Assembly: GCA_029862935.1 (NCBI GenBank)
Contig: JAOTWK010000064.1
Span: 1-11,946 of the forward strand
Origin: Gemmatimonadota bacterium
Lineage (GTDB): Bacteria; Gemmatimonadota; Gemmatimonadetes; Gemmatimonadales; GWC2-71-9
Reading direction: 5' to 3'
Length of the DNA stretch: 11,946 bases
Below the pieces are notes generated by a model. That model was not told the origin of the DNA. It saw nothing but the letters and a program-made list of their open reading frames with translations, and did no database searches. The stretch's first letter is position 1. Every line of letters starts with the position of its first letter. A program made the position numbers and the translations under genes. Below, in pieces: positions 1-6,641 of this stretch.

Positions 1-1
1 T

Positions 2-55
2 TCGATCGACATCACGCTCTTGCCGAAACATCTCAAGGTGCTATGCGCCCCGTAA
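2..55 (+). CDS. C-terminal end of an upstream gene, possibly a YegS/DagK-like lipid kinase (partial)
   Basis: An open frame enters from the left edge and stops at TAA 53-55. It encodes 17 residues, SIDITLLPKHLKVLCAP. Diacylglycerol/lipid kinases of the YegS family often end with a short strand of the form 'I-x-(V/L)-LPxxLxVLxP' in the C-terminal beta-sandwich, and this tail resembles that. Seventeen residues are too few to be sure. The stop lies 13 bases inside the next gene, so the two would overlap and could be co-transcribed. The alternative is that this frame is noncoding and the stretch is simply leader for the gene at 43. Confidence 0.3.
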   Translation, partial: SIDITLLPKHLKVLCAP

Positions 56-543
56 TGCTGGTACTCGCGCTCTTCGCCTTGTGTGCGAGTGCGAACGCCC
101 AGGTCATCCCCGGACGGCCGCAACCGCAACGCGAGCCACCGGACCCGGCGGACACGATTCCCGTCCCCCCGTTCCGCGTGCAGCCACCCACCTCCCCGGT
201 CGGGGCGGCACTCCGCTCACTCTTGCTCCCCGGGTGGGGCCAATCGGTCGCCGGGCGCCGCGTCACTGGCGCCGTCTTCATATTTTGGGAGGGCCTCACG
301 CTCACGATGACGGTCAAATCAGCGCGACAGCTGGACTACTTGAAGAGTATCGGGGCGGAGGCAGAACGGCTGGAGAGCAAGCGCGCCGAGGTGAAGGACT
401 GGGCCGTCCTTCTCGTGTTCAATCATCTGCTGGCCGCGGCGGAGGCCTACGTGGCAACCCACCTGTGGGATTTCCCGGCTGATCTCACTTCGAAGACGCT
501 CCCAGGGGGTGATGTTGGCGCTGCCGTGCGGGTCTACTGGTAA
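43..543 (+). CDS. Exported DUF5683-like protein
   Basis: A 166-residue protein of unknown function. Residues 1-19 form a signal peptide with a hydrophobic core (MLVLALFALCA) and a likely cleavage site after ANA. A proline-rich stretch (about 22-52) follows. From residue 53 it has features typical of DUF5683: the motif LLPGWGQ (61-67), a hydrophobic segment (about 76-90) and a second hydrophobic segment (about 121-139) ending near a conserved-looking HLWDF. The family occurs in Bacteroidota, Gemmatimonadota and relatives as exported or membrane proteins with no established biochemical role. The ATG overlaps the end of an upstream frame, and no strong Shine-Dalgarno sequence is visible. The stop is only 4 bases from the convergent stop of the phosphoesterase gene, with no terminator hairpin between them. 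Coding status is firm; the family assignment rests on motif memory. Confidence 0.75.
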   Translation: MRPVMLVLALFALCASANAQVIPGRPQPQREPPDPADTIPVPPFRVQPPTSPVGAALRSLLLPGWGQSVAGRRVTGAVFIFWEGLTLTMTVKSARQLDYLKSIGAEAERLESKRAEVKDWAVLLVFNHLLAAAEAYVATHLWDFPADLTSKTLPGGDVGAAVRVYW

Positions 544-547
544 CGGG

Positions 548-1282
548 CTAGCCTTCGAACACCTCCAGCGAGGGACCCGCCGCCGTCACCCGTGCGAACC
601 GGAGGCCCTCGAGCCATGCCCCCGGGTTGAGGAACCACTGGCCCGGACTCACCTCGACGAGCTGACTGCGATGCGTGTGGCCGAGGATGATCAGGTTCAG
701 GTCAGGCCGTTGAGCTAGCACTCGAGTAGCGTGCTCGAGCTGCCGGGCAGCCGCCCGGTCGACTGTGGCCTCGTCGCGCGCCTTTCCCGCCAAGTGAGGT
801 GACATGCGCCGCACGAGTCCAATCCCGAGATCGGGGTGAATCCAGCGAAACAGGTGAGCGGTGAGCCGGTGTCGGGTGACCGCGTGCATGACCTTGGCAC
901 TCCACTGGGTTTCCCCGAGGCCGTCCCCGTGCTGGACCATGGCCCGGAGTCCGGCCAGCTGTAGCTCAACCGCCCCCGTATAGAAATCGGCACCCATTTC
1001 CTCGCGCCAGAACGCACCACCCCAGCGATCATGGTTGCCGCCGGTGAGCGTAAGTTCGACCCCGGCCCTTCGGAGGGCACCAAGTGCCTCGAGGGTAGGG
1101 AAGGCGGCACGCGGAATCACGGCCCGGTACTCGAACCAAAACTCGAACAGATCCCCATTGATGACGAGGTGCTCGCCAAGATCCGGCACCGCCTCGAGAA
1201 ACCGGTGGAATGCGACCACCGAGTCGTGAGACGCGTACCCGATGTGGGCGTCGGAGACGACAATGACGCTGGTGGCAGACAC
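548..1282 (-). CDS. LpxH-like UDP-2,3-diacylglucosamine diphosphatase (calcineurin-like metallophosphoesterase)
   Basis: A 244-residue metallophosphoesterase. The metal-binding motifs appear in order: SDAH (D11, H13), GDLFEFW (D44), GGNHDRW (N83, H84), HGD (H118) and GHTH (H202, H204). The GDxFEFW form and the length (about 240 residues) fit LpxH and its relatives. LpxH removes UMP from UDP-2,3-diacylglucosamine in lipid A synthesis at the inner face of the cytoplasmic membrane. The frame is open upstream to a GTG at 1357, but the extra 25 residues have no counterpart in the family and no ribosome binding site. The GTG at 1280-1282 lies 6 bases downstream of a TATACT box, so I chose it as a probable leaderless start. 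The gene is divergent from the tetR/BMC operon and convergent with the DUF5683 gene. It might be another phosphoesterase of the same superfamily, because substrate specificity cannot be read from these motifs. Confidence 0.85.
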   Translation of the reverse strand: MSATSVIVVSDAHIGYASHDSVVAFHRFLEAVPDLGEHLVINGDLFEFWFEYRAVIPRAAFPTLEALGALRRAGVELTLTGGNHDRWGGAFWREEMGADFYTGAVELQLAGLRAMVQHGDGLGETQWSAKVMHAVTRHRLTAHLFRWIHPDLGIGLVRRMSPHLAGKARDEATVDRAAARQLEHATRVLAQRPDLNLIILGHTHRSQLVEVSPGQWFLNPGAWLEGLRFARVTAAGPSLEVFEG

Positions 1283-1318
1283 CTGGCCAGTATAGAACGG
1301 GCCGGAGAATGACCGCAA
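1283..1318 (-). promoter_or_regulatory. Putative promoter of the LpxH-like gene, leaderless start
   Basis: Read on the minus strand, TTGCGG (plus 1313-1318), an 18-base spacer and TATACT (plus 1289-1294) form a sigma70-like promoter. Only 6 bases separate TATACT from the GTG at 1282, so transcription would begin at or next to the start codon. No Shine-Dalgarno sequence lies in between. Confidence 0.45.
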
Positions 1319-1381
1319 GCACCCCGGGGTGACGACACTGCCCCGGTCGAGACCCACGGGAGCAGCGTGTGAGGCTAGCTC

Positions 1382-1409
1382 TTGACATTTTGGCCGGAAG
1401 ATGAATGAT
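1382..1409 (+). promoter_or_regulatory. Putative promoter of the tetR-BMC operon
   Basis: A perfect -35 hexamer TTGACA (1382-1387) is followed by a 16-base spacer and AATGAT (1404-1409), a 4-of-6 match to the -10 consensus. Transcription would start near 1416, about 13 bases before the chosen tetR start. The stretch 1400-1475 is clearly more AT-rich than the genes around it, as expected for a control region. No other equally good promoter was seen before 7861, so this one may serve the whole operon. Confidence 0.45.
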
Positions 1410-1473
1410 TGATCAATTGAAGTGATACTTGAGGTTCATATCTAGCAAGACTATTGAGTTGAACGATCAATCA
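1406..1473. promoter_or_regulatory. Candidate TetR operator pair
   Basis: A 10-bp palindrome ATTGATCAAT (1408-1417) sits at the proposed -10/transcription start. Nine bases of this site, TGATTGATC (1406-1414), recur in inverted orientation as GATCAATCA (1465-1473), about 59 bp away centre to centre. The second copy lies within a gapped inverted repeat TTGA-N8-TCAA (1459-1474), just inside the chosen tetR reading frame. Placement at the promoter of a TetR-family gene suggests autorepression of the regulator and of the BMC genes behind it. This is inferred from position and symmetry only. Confidence 0.45.
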
Positions 1474-2151
1474 AGTGGGAAACTGGAGGCAGATACCCGC
1501 GACCGCATCGTCCGTAGTGCGGCGGACCTGTTTCACGAGCACGGGTTCACCGCGACCGGGATCGCAACTGTCCTCAAGAAGGCCAGGGTGAAGAGTGGGA
1601 GCTTGTACCACTTCTTTTCGAGTAAAGAGGCCCTGTTGGAGGCCGTGCTGGAGCGACACCTCGAGCAGTTGGGCCCGACCGTCCTCTCGCCCGTCGAGGC
1701 GGCAGTCGATGACCCCATCCAGCGGGTCTTCGGCCTGCTTGACCTCTACCGCAGGAACCTCACGATGACTGGATACAGGCGCGGGTGTCCGGTCGGCAAT
1801 CTGGCGCTCGAGGTGGGAGACCAGTTCGGGAACGCCCGGAGGCTAATGGATCGCTATTTCGGGCAGTGGGCAGGCGCCGTGAGGGGGTGGCTCGAAGCCG
1901 CGGGTGAGCGCCTCCCGCATGACGTCGACCGGACCGCGCTGTCGCTCCACGTCCTAGGGGTGATGGAGGGCGGCGTACTGCAGGCACGGGTCCAGGGCGG
2001 TCTCGCGCCCTTCGACGCGTCGGTCGCACAGCTTCGGTCGTACGTCGAGCTGCTCGAGCAGCGGGCGCGGCAGTCCGCCTCGGGAGAGATCCCCTCGCGG
2101 GACCTCGACCCTGAGCGGGGGTTTGACACTCCCGGATGGCGCACGTGGTAG
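1429..2151 (+). CDS. TetR-family transcriptional regulator, likely local regulator of the BMC operon
   Basis: A 240-residue TetR-type repressor. The N-terminal DNA-binding domain (about residues 23-75) has the usual form: TRDRIVRSAADLF, then a helix-turn-helix over TATGIATVLKKARVKSGSLYHFFSSKEALL (41-70, three overlapping helices). The ligand domain carries RGCPVGNLALEV (118-129), a pattern common in the LmrA/YxaF/AcuR-like group. The start is TTG 1429, with GAAG (1419-1422) 6 bases upstream; TTG 1459 is an alternative. The first 20 residues are unusually AT-rich and polar and contain a candidate operator, so the true start could be later. The stop lies 16 bases inside the isomerase gene, which ties the regulator to the BMC operon. 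The ligand is unknown; a sugar phosphate or an acyl-CoA would fit the pathway. Residues beyond about 215 are a tail not needed for the fold. Confidence 0.85.
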   Translation: MRFISSKTIELNDQSSGKLEADTRDRIVRSAADLFHEHGFTATGIATVLKKARVKSGSLYHFFSSKEALLEAVLERHLEQLGPTVLSPVEAAVDDPIQRVFGLLDLYRRNLTMTGYRRGCPVGNLALEVGDQFGNARRLMDRYFGQWAGAVRGWLEAAGERLPHDVDRTALSLHVLGVMEGGVLQARVQGGLAPFDASVAQLRSYVELLEQRARQSASGEIPSRDLDPERGFDTPGWRTW

Positions 2152-2882
2152 CCGCGGACGAACAGAGGATTCGCGAGATGGTGCGGCGCGCGGTCTACCG
2201 GGCCACGGGGAAGCCGCAGCCACCGAGGCCGTCCGCCGGCGTGCGCGGTCTCGTCACCGCGAGGGACTTGGAGGATATCGAGCGCGGCGGGACGCTTCCG
2301 GTGCCGACCGGAGCACTGATCACGCCGCTGGCCCGACAGGCGGCCCTGGAGCGGCGGATCTCGCTCGTCGCCTCCGACTCATCGAGCACCGATCAAATCC
2401 CCCCTGGCAAAGCACCGCAAGTCGCTGTGGGAGCTGATCATGGGGGATTTGATCTCAAGCAGATGCTCAAGGTCCATCTGCGGCAGATCGGCTACCGCGT
2501 GATTGACTGTGGTACCGACAGCGCCGGGTCCGTCGACTACCCCGACTACGCGCTTGCCGTGGCCCAGCTGGTGTCCGAGGGCCGCGCATGGCGCGGGATT
2601 CTCGTCGACGGTGCCGGCATTGGCTCGTGCATGACCGCCAACAAGGTGCCGGGCGTGCGAGCGGCCATGTGCTACGATGACGCGACAGCCCGCAACAGCC
2701 GGTCCCACAACGACGCGAATGTCCTGACGCTGGGTGCCGGCATGATCACGCCGGAGCTCGCGCAGCAGATCGTTCAGACCTGGTTGGAGACGCCCGCTGG
2801 GACCGGCCGACACGCGCGACGAGTCCACAAGATCATGGACGTGGAGCGTCGGTTCCTCCGGAAGGAACGCGTCCCGTGGTGA
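2136..2882 (+). CDS. RpiB/LacAB-like sugar-phosphate isomerase with BMC-targeting N-terminal extension
   Basis: 248 residues, about 100 longer than a standalone RpiB. Residues 6-21 ([16 protein letters not shown]) form an amphipathic helix like a BMC encapsulation peptide. Residues 37-79 contain [15 protein letters not shown], resembling the N-terminal segment of the BMC enzyme EutT (LPADSRLTPSAR). The RpiB domain starts near residue 94: [10 protein letters not shown] (99-108), DYPDYA (134-139), [14 protein letters not shown] (168-181) and [10 protein letters not shown] (188-197), with H191 at the ring-opening histidine position. RpiB interconverts ribulose-5- and ribose-5-phosphate. Here the position of the E. 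coli catalytic Cys65 is Asp158 (VDGAGIGSC), and the position of the mycobacterial catalytic Glu is Ser164, with Cys165 next. Substrate and activity are therefore uncertain. The gene overlaps tetR by 16 bases and the aldolase gene by about 7. ATG 2136 keeps the helix; no strong ribosome binding site is visible. Confidence 0.85.
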   Translation: MAHVVAADEQRIREMVRRAVYRATGKPQPPRPSAGVRGLVTARDLEDIERGGTLPVPTGALITPLARQAALERRISLVASDSSSTDQIPPGKAPQVAVGADHGGFDLKQMLKVHLRQIGYRVIDCGTDSAGSVDYPDYALAVAQLVSEGRAWRGILVDGAGIGSCMTANKVPGVRAAMCYDDATARNSRSHNDANVLTLGAGMITPELAQQIVQTWLETPAGTGRHARRVHKIMDVERRFLRKERVPW

Positions 2883-3745
2883 TCAAGTTGGACGACGCGA
2901 CCCTCGAGCAGCTCATCGAGCAGATCACCCAACAGGTGTTGGTGGTGGTCCAAGAGGGCTCGGGTGAAGTCGGGTCAACGCGTTCGGGCCTCACGCCAAA
3001 GGACTACGCCGACGGGTTGCAGCCAGTGGTGACGGCTGGCGCCGACCGGATCGCCAGCACGTTGGGTCTCGCGCCAACCGACGGCAGTCTCAGCCACATG
3101 ATCGACCACACCCTGCTCAAGGCGGATGCGACCCAGGATGAGATCACGCAACTCTGCCACGAGGCCCGCACGCACGGCTTCGCCTCCGTGTGCGTGAACC
3201 CGTCGTACGTGAAGCGCTGCGCCGATCTGTTGAAAGGCAGCAACGTGCTGGTGTGCACCGTCGTCGGATTCCCGCTCGGCGCGACGTCGACCGAGTCGAA
3301 AGTGTTCGAGACCCAAAAGGCGATTCGCGACGGCGCGACGGAAGTCGACATGGTGATCAACGTCGGGGCGCTCAAGTCTCGGGAGTACGAGTTGGTGGAG
3401 CGCGACATCGCCTCAGTGGCCCGTGCGTGCCACGCTGCGGGCGCCATCCTCAAGGTCATCATTGAAGCCGCACTCCTGACCGACGAAGAGAAGGTCGCGG
3501 CGAGTCAGCTCGCCAAGGTGGCCGAGGCGGATTTCGTGAAGACGTCGACCGGTTTCGGACCCGGCGGTGCCACCACGCACGATGTAGAACTGATGCGCCG
3601 TGTCGTCGGTCCGAAGATGGGCGTCAAGGCGGCAGGCGGTATTCGGACCTACGAAGACGCGCAGCGGATGATCGCGGCTGGTGCCAGTCGGATTGGTGCC
3701 AGCGCCAGCGTCAGAATCATTCAGGAACAGGACGCCAAATCGTGA
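2876..3745 (+). CDS. deoC: Deoxyribose-phosphate aldolase (DERA) with N-terminal BMC-targeting helix
   Basis: A class I aldolase that cleaves 2-deoxy-D-ribose-5-phosphate into glyceraldehyde-3-phosphate and acetaldehyde. The catalytic set is complete: Asp158 in [10 protein letters not shown], the Schiff-base Lys222 in [12 protein letters not shown], and Lys251 in KAAGGIRT. The catalytic domain runs from about [10 protein letters not shown] (residue 73) to the end. The first 72 residues are extra compared with the usual 220-260-residue enzymes. Residues 3-25 ([18 protein letters not shown] and following) form an amphipathic helix followed by a variable linker, as in encapsulation peptides. GTG 2876 is chosen because GAAGGA (2861-2866) lies 9 bases upstream; GTG 2879 would give the classic GTGA overlap with the isomerase stop. 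In a BMC this enzyme would be the signature enzyme and make the toxic aldehyde inside the shell. Family and catalytic residues are clear; encapsulation is inferred. Confidence 0.93.
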   Translation: MVIKLDDATLEQLIEQITQQVLVVVQEGSGEVGSTRSGLTPKDYADGLQPVVTAGADRIASTLGLAPTDGSLSHMIDHTLLKADATQDEITQLCHEARTHGFASVCVNPSYVKRCADLLKGSNVLVCTVVGFPLGATSTESKVFETQKAIRDGATEVDMVINVGALKSREYELVERDIASVARACHAAGAILKVIIEAALLTDEEKVAASQLAKVAEADFVKTSTGFGPGGATTHDVELMRRVVGPKMGVKAAGGIRTYEDAQRMIAAGASRIGASASVRIIQEQDAKS

Positions 3746-3754
3746 GGCCACGGC

Positions 3755-4393
3755 ATGTCTGTTGATCTCCGTACCTACGTCTTTCTCGACAACCTGCAGC
3801 CGCAGCACGCGGCCTACCTTGGCACGGTGGCACGCGGGTTCCTCCCGCTGCCCGGCGATACCTCGTTGTGGATCGAGATTTCACCCGGGATCGAGATCAA
3901 TCGCATCACGGACATCGCGCTCAAGGCAACCCGTGTCCGTCCGGGGATGCAGGTGGTGGAACGCTTGTTCGGTCTGCTCGAAGTGCACCACGAGGTGCAG
4001 GCAGAGGTGCGAGCAGCCGGCGCCGCAATCCTCGGTGCGCTGGGTGTCGAAGAAGCGGAACGCATCAAGCCACGCGTGGTCTCCAGTCAGATCATTCGGC
4101 ATGTGGATGCCCACCAGGTGCAGTTGGTCAACCGGATGCGCTTCGGGCACATGCTGCTCGCGGGACAGACGCTGTACGTGCTGGAGGTCGAGCCGGCGGG
4201 CTATGCGGCCTTGGCGGCGAATCAGGCGGAGAAAGAGGCCAACATCAACATTCTCGACGTCCGGGCATTTGGCAGTTTCGGACGCGTGTATTTGGGCGGC
4301 GAGGAACAGGACATCATGGCGGGCTACGGCGCTGCCGTCGCCGCCATCGAAGGGGTATCGGGCCGCTCAGTGGAGACGAAGCGGCGTGATTGA
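3755..4393 (+). CDS. BMC-T shell protein, double-layer (stacked trimer) type
   Basis: 212 residues with two tandem BMC domains (about 1-100 and 105-205), the arrangement of trimeric shell proteins that tile the hexagonal facets. The opening [17 protein letters not shown] and the segments [43 protein letters not shown] and [15 protein letters not shown] [11 protein letters not shown] match, as I recall them, Haliangium ochraceum BMC-T2/T3. Those are circularly permuted domains that form face-to-face double trimers with large gated pores. Such pores are thought to pass bulky substrates or cofactors. ATG 3755 lies 9 bases after the aldolase stop, with GAGG (3744-3747) at 7-base spacing. No catalytic function is expected. 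Confidence is high for BMC-T and good for the stacked type; pore gating cannot be read from sequence alone. Confidence 0.92.
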   Translation: MSVDLRTYVFLDNLQPQHAAYLGTVARGFLPLPGDTSLWIEISPGIEINRITDIALKATRVRPGMQVVERLFGLLEVHHEVQAEVRAAGAAILGALGVEEAERIKPRVVSSQIIRHVDAHQVQLVNRMRFGHMLLAGQTLYVLEVEPAGYAALAANQAEKEANINILDVRAFGSFGRVYLGGEEQDIMAGYGAAVAAIEGVSGRSVETKRRD

Positions 4394-4439
4394 GGGATGA
4401 GAAGTAGCGTGGCAATTCACCTGACGTCTGGAGGACGGA

Positions 4440-4757
4440 ATGGCTGAGGAGTATTTGGCGGTCGAAGCGCTGGGCATGATCGAAACGAAGAGCTACCCGG
4501 CGATGGTGGAGGCAGCTGACGCCATGGTCAAGGCCGCAAAAGTGGAGCTGGTCTCCTACGAGAAGACGGGCGGCGGGCACGTGACCGCCGTGGTGCGCGG
4601 GGACGTCGCGGCGGTCAAGGCCGCCGTCGAAGCGGGAGCCCAGGGGGCCAAGAAGGTGGGCGAGCTCGTGGCGATCCATGTCATCCCGCGTCCCCACGGC
4701 AACGTGGATCGGACGCTCCCGCTCGGCCGGCAGGGAACGAAGACGGCCAAGAAGTAG
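4440..4757 (+). CDS. BMC-H hexameric shell protein
   Basis: 105 residues forming a single BMC domain (about 8-88), the basic hexamer of the shell. Diagnostic segments are [21 protein letters not shown] split across residues 9-29, then [16 protein letters not shown] (31-46) and [13 protein letters not shown] (74-86). The pore loop reads TGGGH (43-47), with His where related proteins I remember have Tyr (GGGYV). The tail [12 protein letters not shown] is short, basic and probably disordered. The start ATG 4440 has a strong ribosome binding site, GGAGG (4430-4434), 5 bases upstream. It is the only gene of the operon with sizeable gaps on both sides (46 and 114 bases), consistent with separate tuning of the most abundant shell protein. 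It is close to the BMC-H of Haliangium ochraceum from memory. Confidence 0.95.
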   Translation: MAEEYLAVEALGMIETKSYPAMVEAADAMVKAAKVELVSYEKTGGGHVTAVVRGDVAAVKAAVEAGAQGAKKVGELVAIHVIPRPHGNVDRTLPLGRQGTKTAKK

Positions 4758-4773
4758 GCTGTTGACAGGCTCT

Positions 4774-4778
4774 GGAGG
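4774..4778 (+). other. Orphan Shine-Dalgarno within a repeated 10-mer
   Basis: The 10-mer TCTGGAGGAC occurs at 4427-4436, where it provides the ribosome binding site of BMC-H, and again at 4771-4780, where no recognised gene follows. After the second copy, a GTG at 4783 opens a frame of 32 codons that ends at TAG 4879-4881, overlapping the BMC-P start. It could be a short translated leader or the relic of a lost tandem BMC-H copy; neither is shown. Confidence 0.3.
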
Positions 4779-4790
4779 ACTTGTGTTCGG

Positions 4791-4813
4791 CGGCCTGCCC
4801 ACTCGGCAGGCCG
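4791..4813 (+). other. Intergenic hairpin between BMC-H and BMC-P
   Basis: CGGCCTGCC (4791-4799) and GGCAGGCCG (4805-4813) pair perfectly over 9 bp around a 5-base loop. There is no T-run after it, so it is not a standard intrinsic terminator. It sits 31 bases after the BMC-H stop and 58 bases before the BMC-P start. A likely role is partial attenuation or 3'-end protection of the upstream shell-protein message, giving more BMC-H than pentamer or enzyme. That role is inferred from position. Confidence 0.55.
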
Positions 4814-4871
4814 ACCCCACGCACGAGTGCGACCCGCGCGCAGGTCCTCCGCAGCGTGATAGGAGTGGTCT

Positions 4872-5171
4872 ATGCTGCTAGGAAGAGTCGTCGGGACGCT
4901 GGTCGCGACCCGGAAGGAACCGTCGCTCGACGGCATCAAGTTTCTGGTGCTGCGGCAACTCGACATCGAGGCGAACGAGACCGGGACGTACCGCGTTGCG
5001 GCGGATGCCGTGGGCGCTGGGCTTGGCGAAGTCGTGTTGTTCGCGACCGGAAGCTCTGCCCGACAGACCAAGGTCACAGACAAGCGTCCGTGTGACGGCG
5101 TCATCATGGCGATCGTCGACACCGTCGAAGTGGACGGCGACGTGAAGTACGACAAAGCGACGCACGGCTGA
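4872..5171 (+). CDS. BMC-P pentameric shell protein (EutN/CcmL family), copy 1
   Basis: 99 residues of the EutN/CcmL fold, which forms the pentamers that cap the shell vertices. The family pattern is clear: [15 protein letters not shown] at the N-terminus, [11 protein letters not shown] (21-31), [23 protein letters not shown] split at 42-64, and a closing strand [13 protein letters not shown] (75-87). The glycine-rich loop reads ATGSSAR, one common variant of the EutN-type loop. The start ATG 4872 is well supported by AGGAG (4861-4865) at 6-base spacing. The stop is 2 bases before the aldehyde dehydrogenase start, so the two are probably translationally linked. It is one of three BMC-P paralogues in the operon, and the only one placed before the dehydrogenase. 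Confidence 0.93.
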   Translation: MLLGRVVGTLVATRKEPSLDGIKFLVLRQLDIEANETGTYRVAADAVGAGLGEVVLFATGSSARQTKVTDKRPCDGVIMAIVDTVEVDGDVKYDKATHG

Positions 5172-5173
5172 CC

Positions 5174-6634
5174 ATGGACGACGCCCAGATCCAATCCGTC
5201 ATCGATCGGGTCATGACGGGACTGTGCCGGCCGGAGACACACGCGCCCCCGAGACCCAGCGCCCGCGCCGCCGTCGAACCCGTCCCACCGGTTCCACAAC
5301 CCAAGCACACCGACAACCTGTTTCCGGATGTCGACTCGGCGGTGAGCGGCGCGCGGCGCGCCTTCACGGAGTTGCAGGGCCTCCCCCTCTCGGTCCGCCA
5401 GGACATGATCGCGCACATCCGCCGTACGATTCGGGAACACACCCAGCCCCTCGCGCACGAAGCGTGGCAGGAAACAGGGATGGGCCGCTACGAGGACAAG
5501 ATCGAGAAGGTACGGCTCAACGCCACGAAAGCCCCAGGGACCGAGTTTCTGGAAACCGCGGCTTGGAGCGGTGATCGGGGGCTGACGGTCGTCGAGTTCG
5601 CTCCGTACGGGCTCATCGGATCCATCGTTCCGAGTACCAACCCGGTTTCCACCGTGGTGTGTAACAGCATCAGTATGGTCGCGGCCGGCAATGCCGTCGT
5701 GTTCAACGCGCACCCGGGCGCGCGACAATGCTCCAACCGCACCGTTCAACTCATCAATGATGCGATCATCGAGGCCGGCGGCCCAGCAAACCTCGTGAGC
5801 GCGATTGCAGAACCGACGATTGACACGGCACAGGGAGTCATGCGCCACGCCGACATGAATCTGCTCACCGTCACTGGCGGGGTCGCGGTGGTTCGTGCCG
5901 CTATGCAGAGCGGCAAGCGTGCAATCTGTGCGGGGCCGGGCAATCCCCCCGTGGTCGTGGACGAGACGGCCGATCTCCAGCAGGCCGGACGGGACATCAC
6001 CCGGGGCGCATCGTTCGACAACAACATCGTCTGCACGGATGAAAAAGAGGTCTTCGCGGTCGCGGGAATCGCCGATGAGCTGAAACGGTTGATGTGTCGT
6101 CACGGCGCGCTCGAGATTGATGGCCAGCAGTGGCAGCGGCTCCGGCGCTCCATCTTCGCAGACGAGCCAGAACCCAGCAAACCGGGAACGATGAACAAGG
6201 AGTTCATCGGCAAGAATGCCAACGTCCTGCTGCAGGAAATCGGTATCGACGCAGGCGACGAGATCCGCTTGGTCCTCGTCGAGGTGGAGCAAGACGACCC
6301 CTTGGTGTGGTCCGAGCAGATGATGCCGATCATGCCATTGGTTCGCGTGCGCGATGCGCACGAAGGCATCGACTTGGCAAAGAGGGCGGAGCATGGGTTC
6401 CGCCACACCGCCGTCATGCACTCGAAGAACTTGGATCATCTGAGCCGCATGGCCCGCGCGATGGACTGCAGCATCTTCGTCAAGAACGGCGCGTCGTTCG
6501 ACGGACTCGGATACGAAGGGGAGGGCTTTTGCTCCTTCACGATCGCGAGCCCAACCGGCGAAGGCATCACCAATCCCATCAGTTTCAGCCGTATCAGACG
6601 ATGCGTGCTGAAGGACTCCTTCAGGATTGTGTAA
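5174..6634 (+). CDS. CoA-acylating aldehyde dehydrogenase (PduP/EutE type), BMC core enzyme
   Basis: 486 residues. The enzyme oxidises an aldehyde with NAD+ and CoA to acyl-CoA; here acetaldehyde from the aldolase would become acetyl-CoA. Residues 1-17 (MDDAQIQSVIDRVMTGL) form a classic amphipathic encapsulation helix, followed by a proline-rich linker (about 19-45). The catalytic domain has APYGLIGSIVPSTNP (143-157), AGPGNPPVVVDE (253-264) and the active-site Cys287 in SFDNNIVCTDEKEV (280-293), the arrangement of PduP and EutE rather than hydrolytic aldehyde dehydrogenases. Length fits the family (about 460-490). ATG 5174 follows the BMC-P stop by 2 bases and has no obvious ribosome binding site, suggesting translational coupling. 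Acetaldehyde is the expected substrate from context; other short aldehydes cannot be excluded. Confidence 0.94.
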   Translation: MDDAQIQSVIDRVMTGLCRPETHAPPRPSARAAVEPVPPVPQPKHTDNLFPDVDSAVSGARRAFTELQGLPLSVRQDMIAHIRRTIREHTQPLAHEAWQETGMGRYEDKIEKVRLNATKAPGTEFLETAAWSGDRGLTVVEFAPYGLIGSIVPSTNPVSTVVCNSISMVAAGNAVVFNAHPGARQCSNRTVQLINDAIIEAGGPANLVSAIAEPTIDTAQGVMRHADMNLLTVTGGVAVVRAAMQSGKRAICAGPGNPPVVVDETADLQQAGRDITRGASFDNNIVCTDEKEVFAVAGIADELKRLMCRHGALEIDGQQWQRLRRSIFADEPEPSKPGTMNKEFIGKNANVLLQEIGIDAGDEIRLVLVEVEQDDPLVWSEQMMPIMPLVRVRDAHEGIDLAKRAEHGFRHTAVMHSKNLDHLSRMARAMDCSIFVKNGASFDGLGYEGEGFCSFTIASPTGEGITNPISFSRIRRCVLKDSFRIV

Positions 6635-6641
6635 CGAAGAT

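Noticed and set aside
1358..1428. Small ORFs between the phosphoesterase and tetR, such as ATG 1401 and ATG 1405
   Set aside because: They end after 3 to 6 codons and overlap the proposed promoter and operator.
3681..4400. A 239-codon plus-strand frame overlapping the first BMC-T gene
   Set aside because: Rich in Arg, Ser, Cys and Trp with no family pattern; the overlapping frame at 3755 is an unmistakable BMC-T protein with a good ribosome binding site.
4762..4790. TTGACA at 4762-4767 as an internal promoter for the BMC-P and downstream genes
   Set aside because: No acceptable -10 box at 16-18 bases; the best hexamers there match only about 2 of 6 positions.
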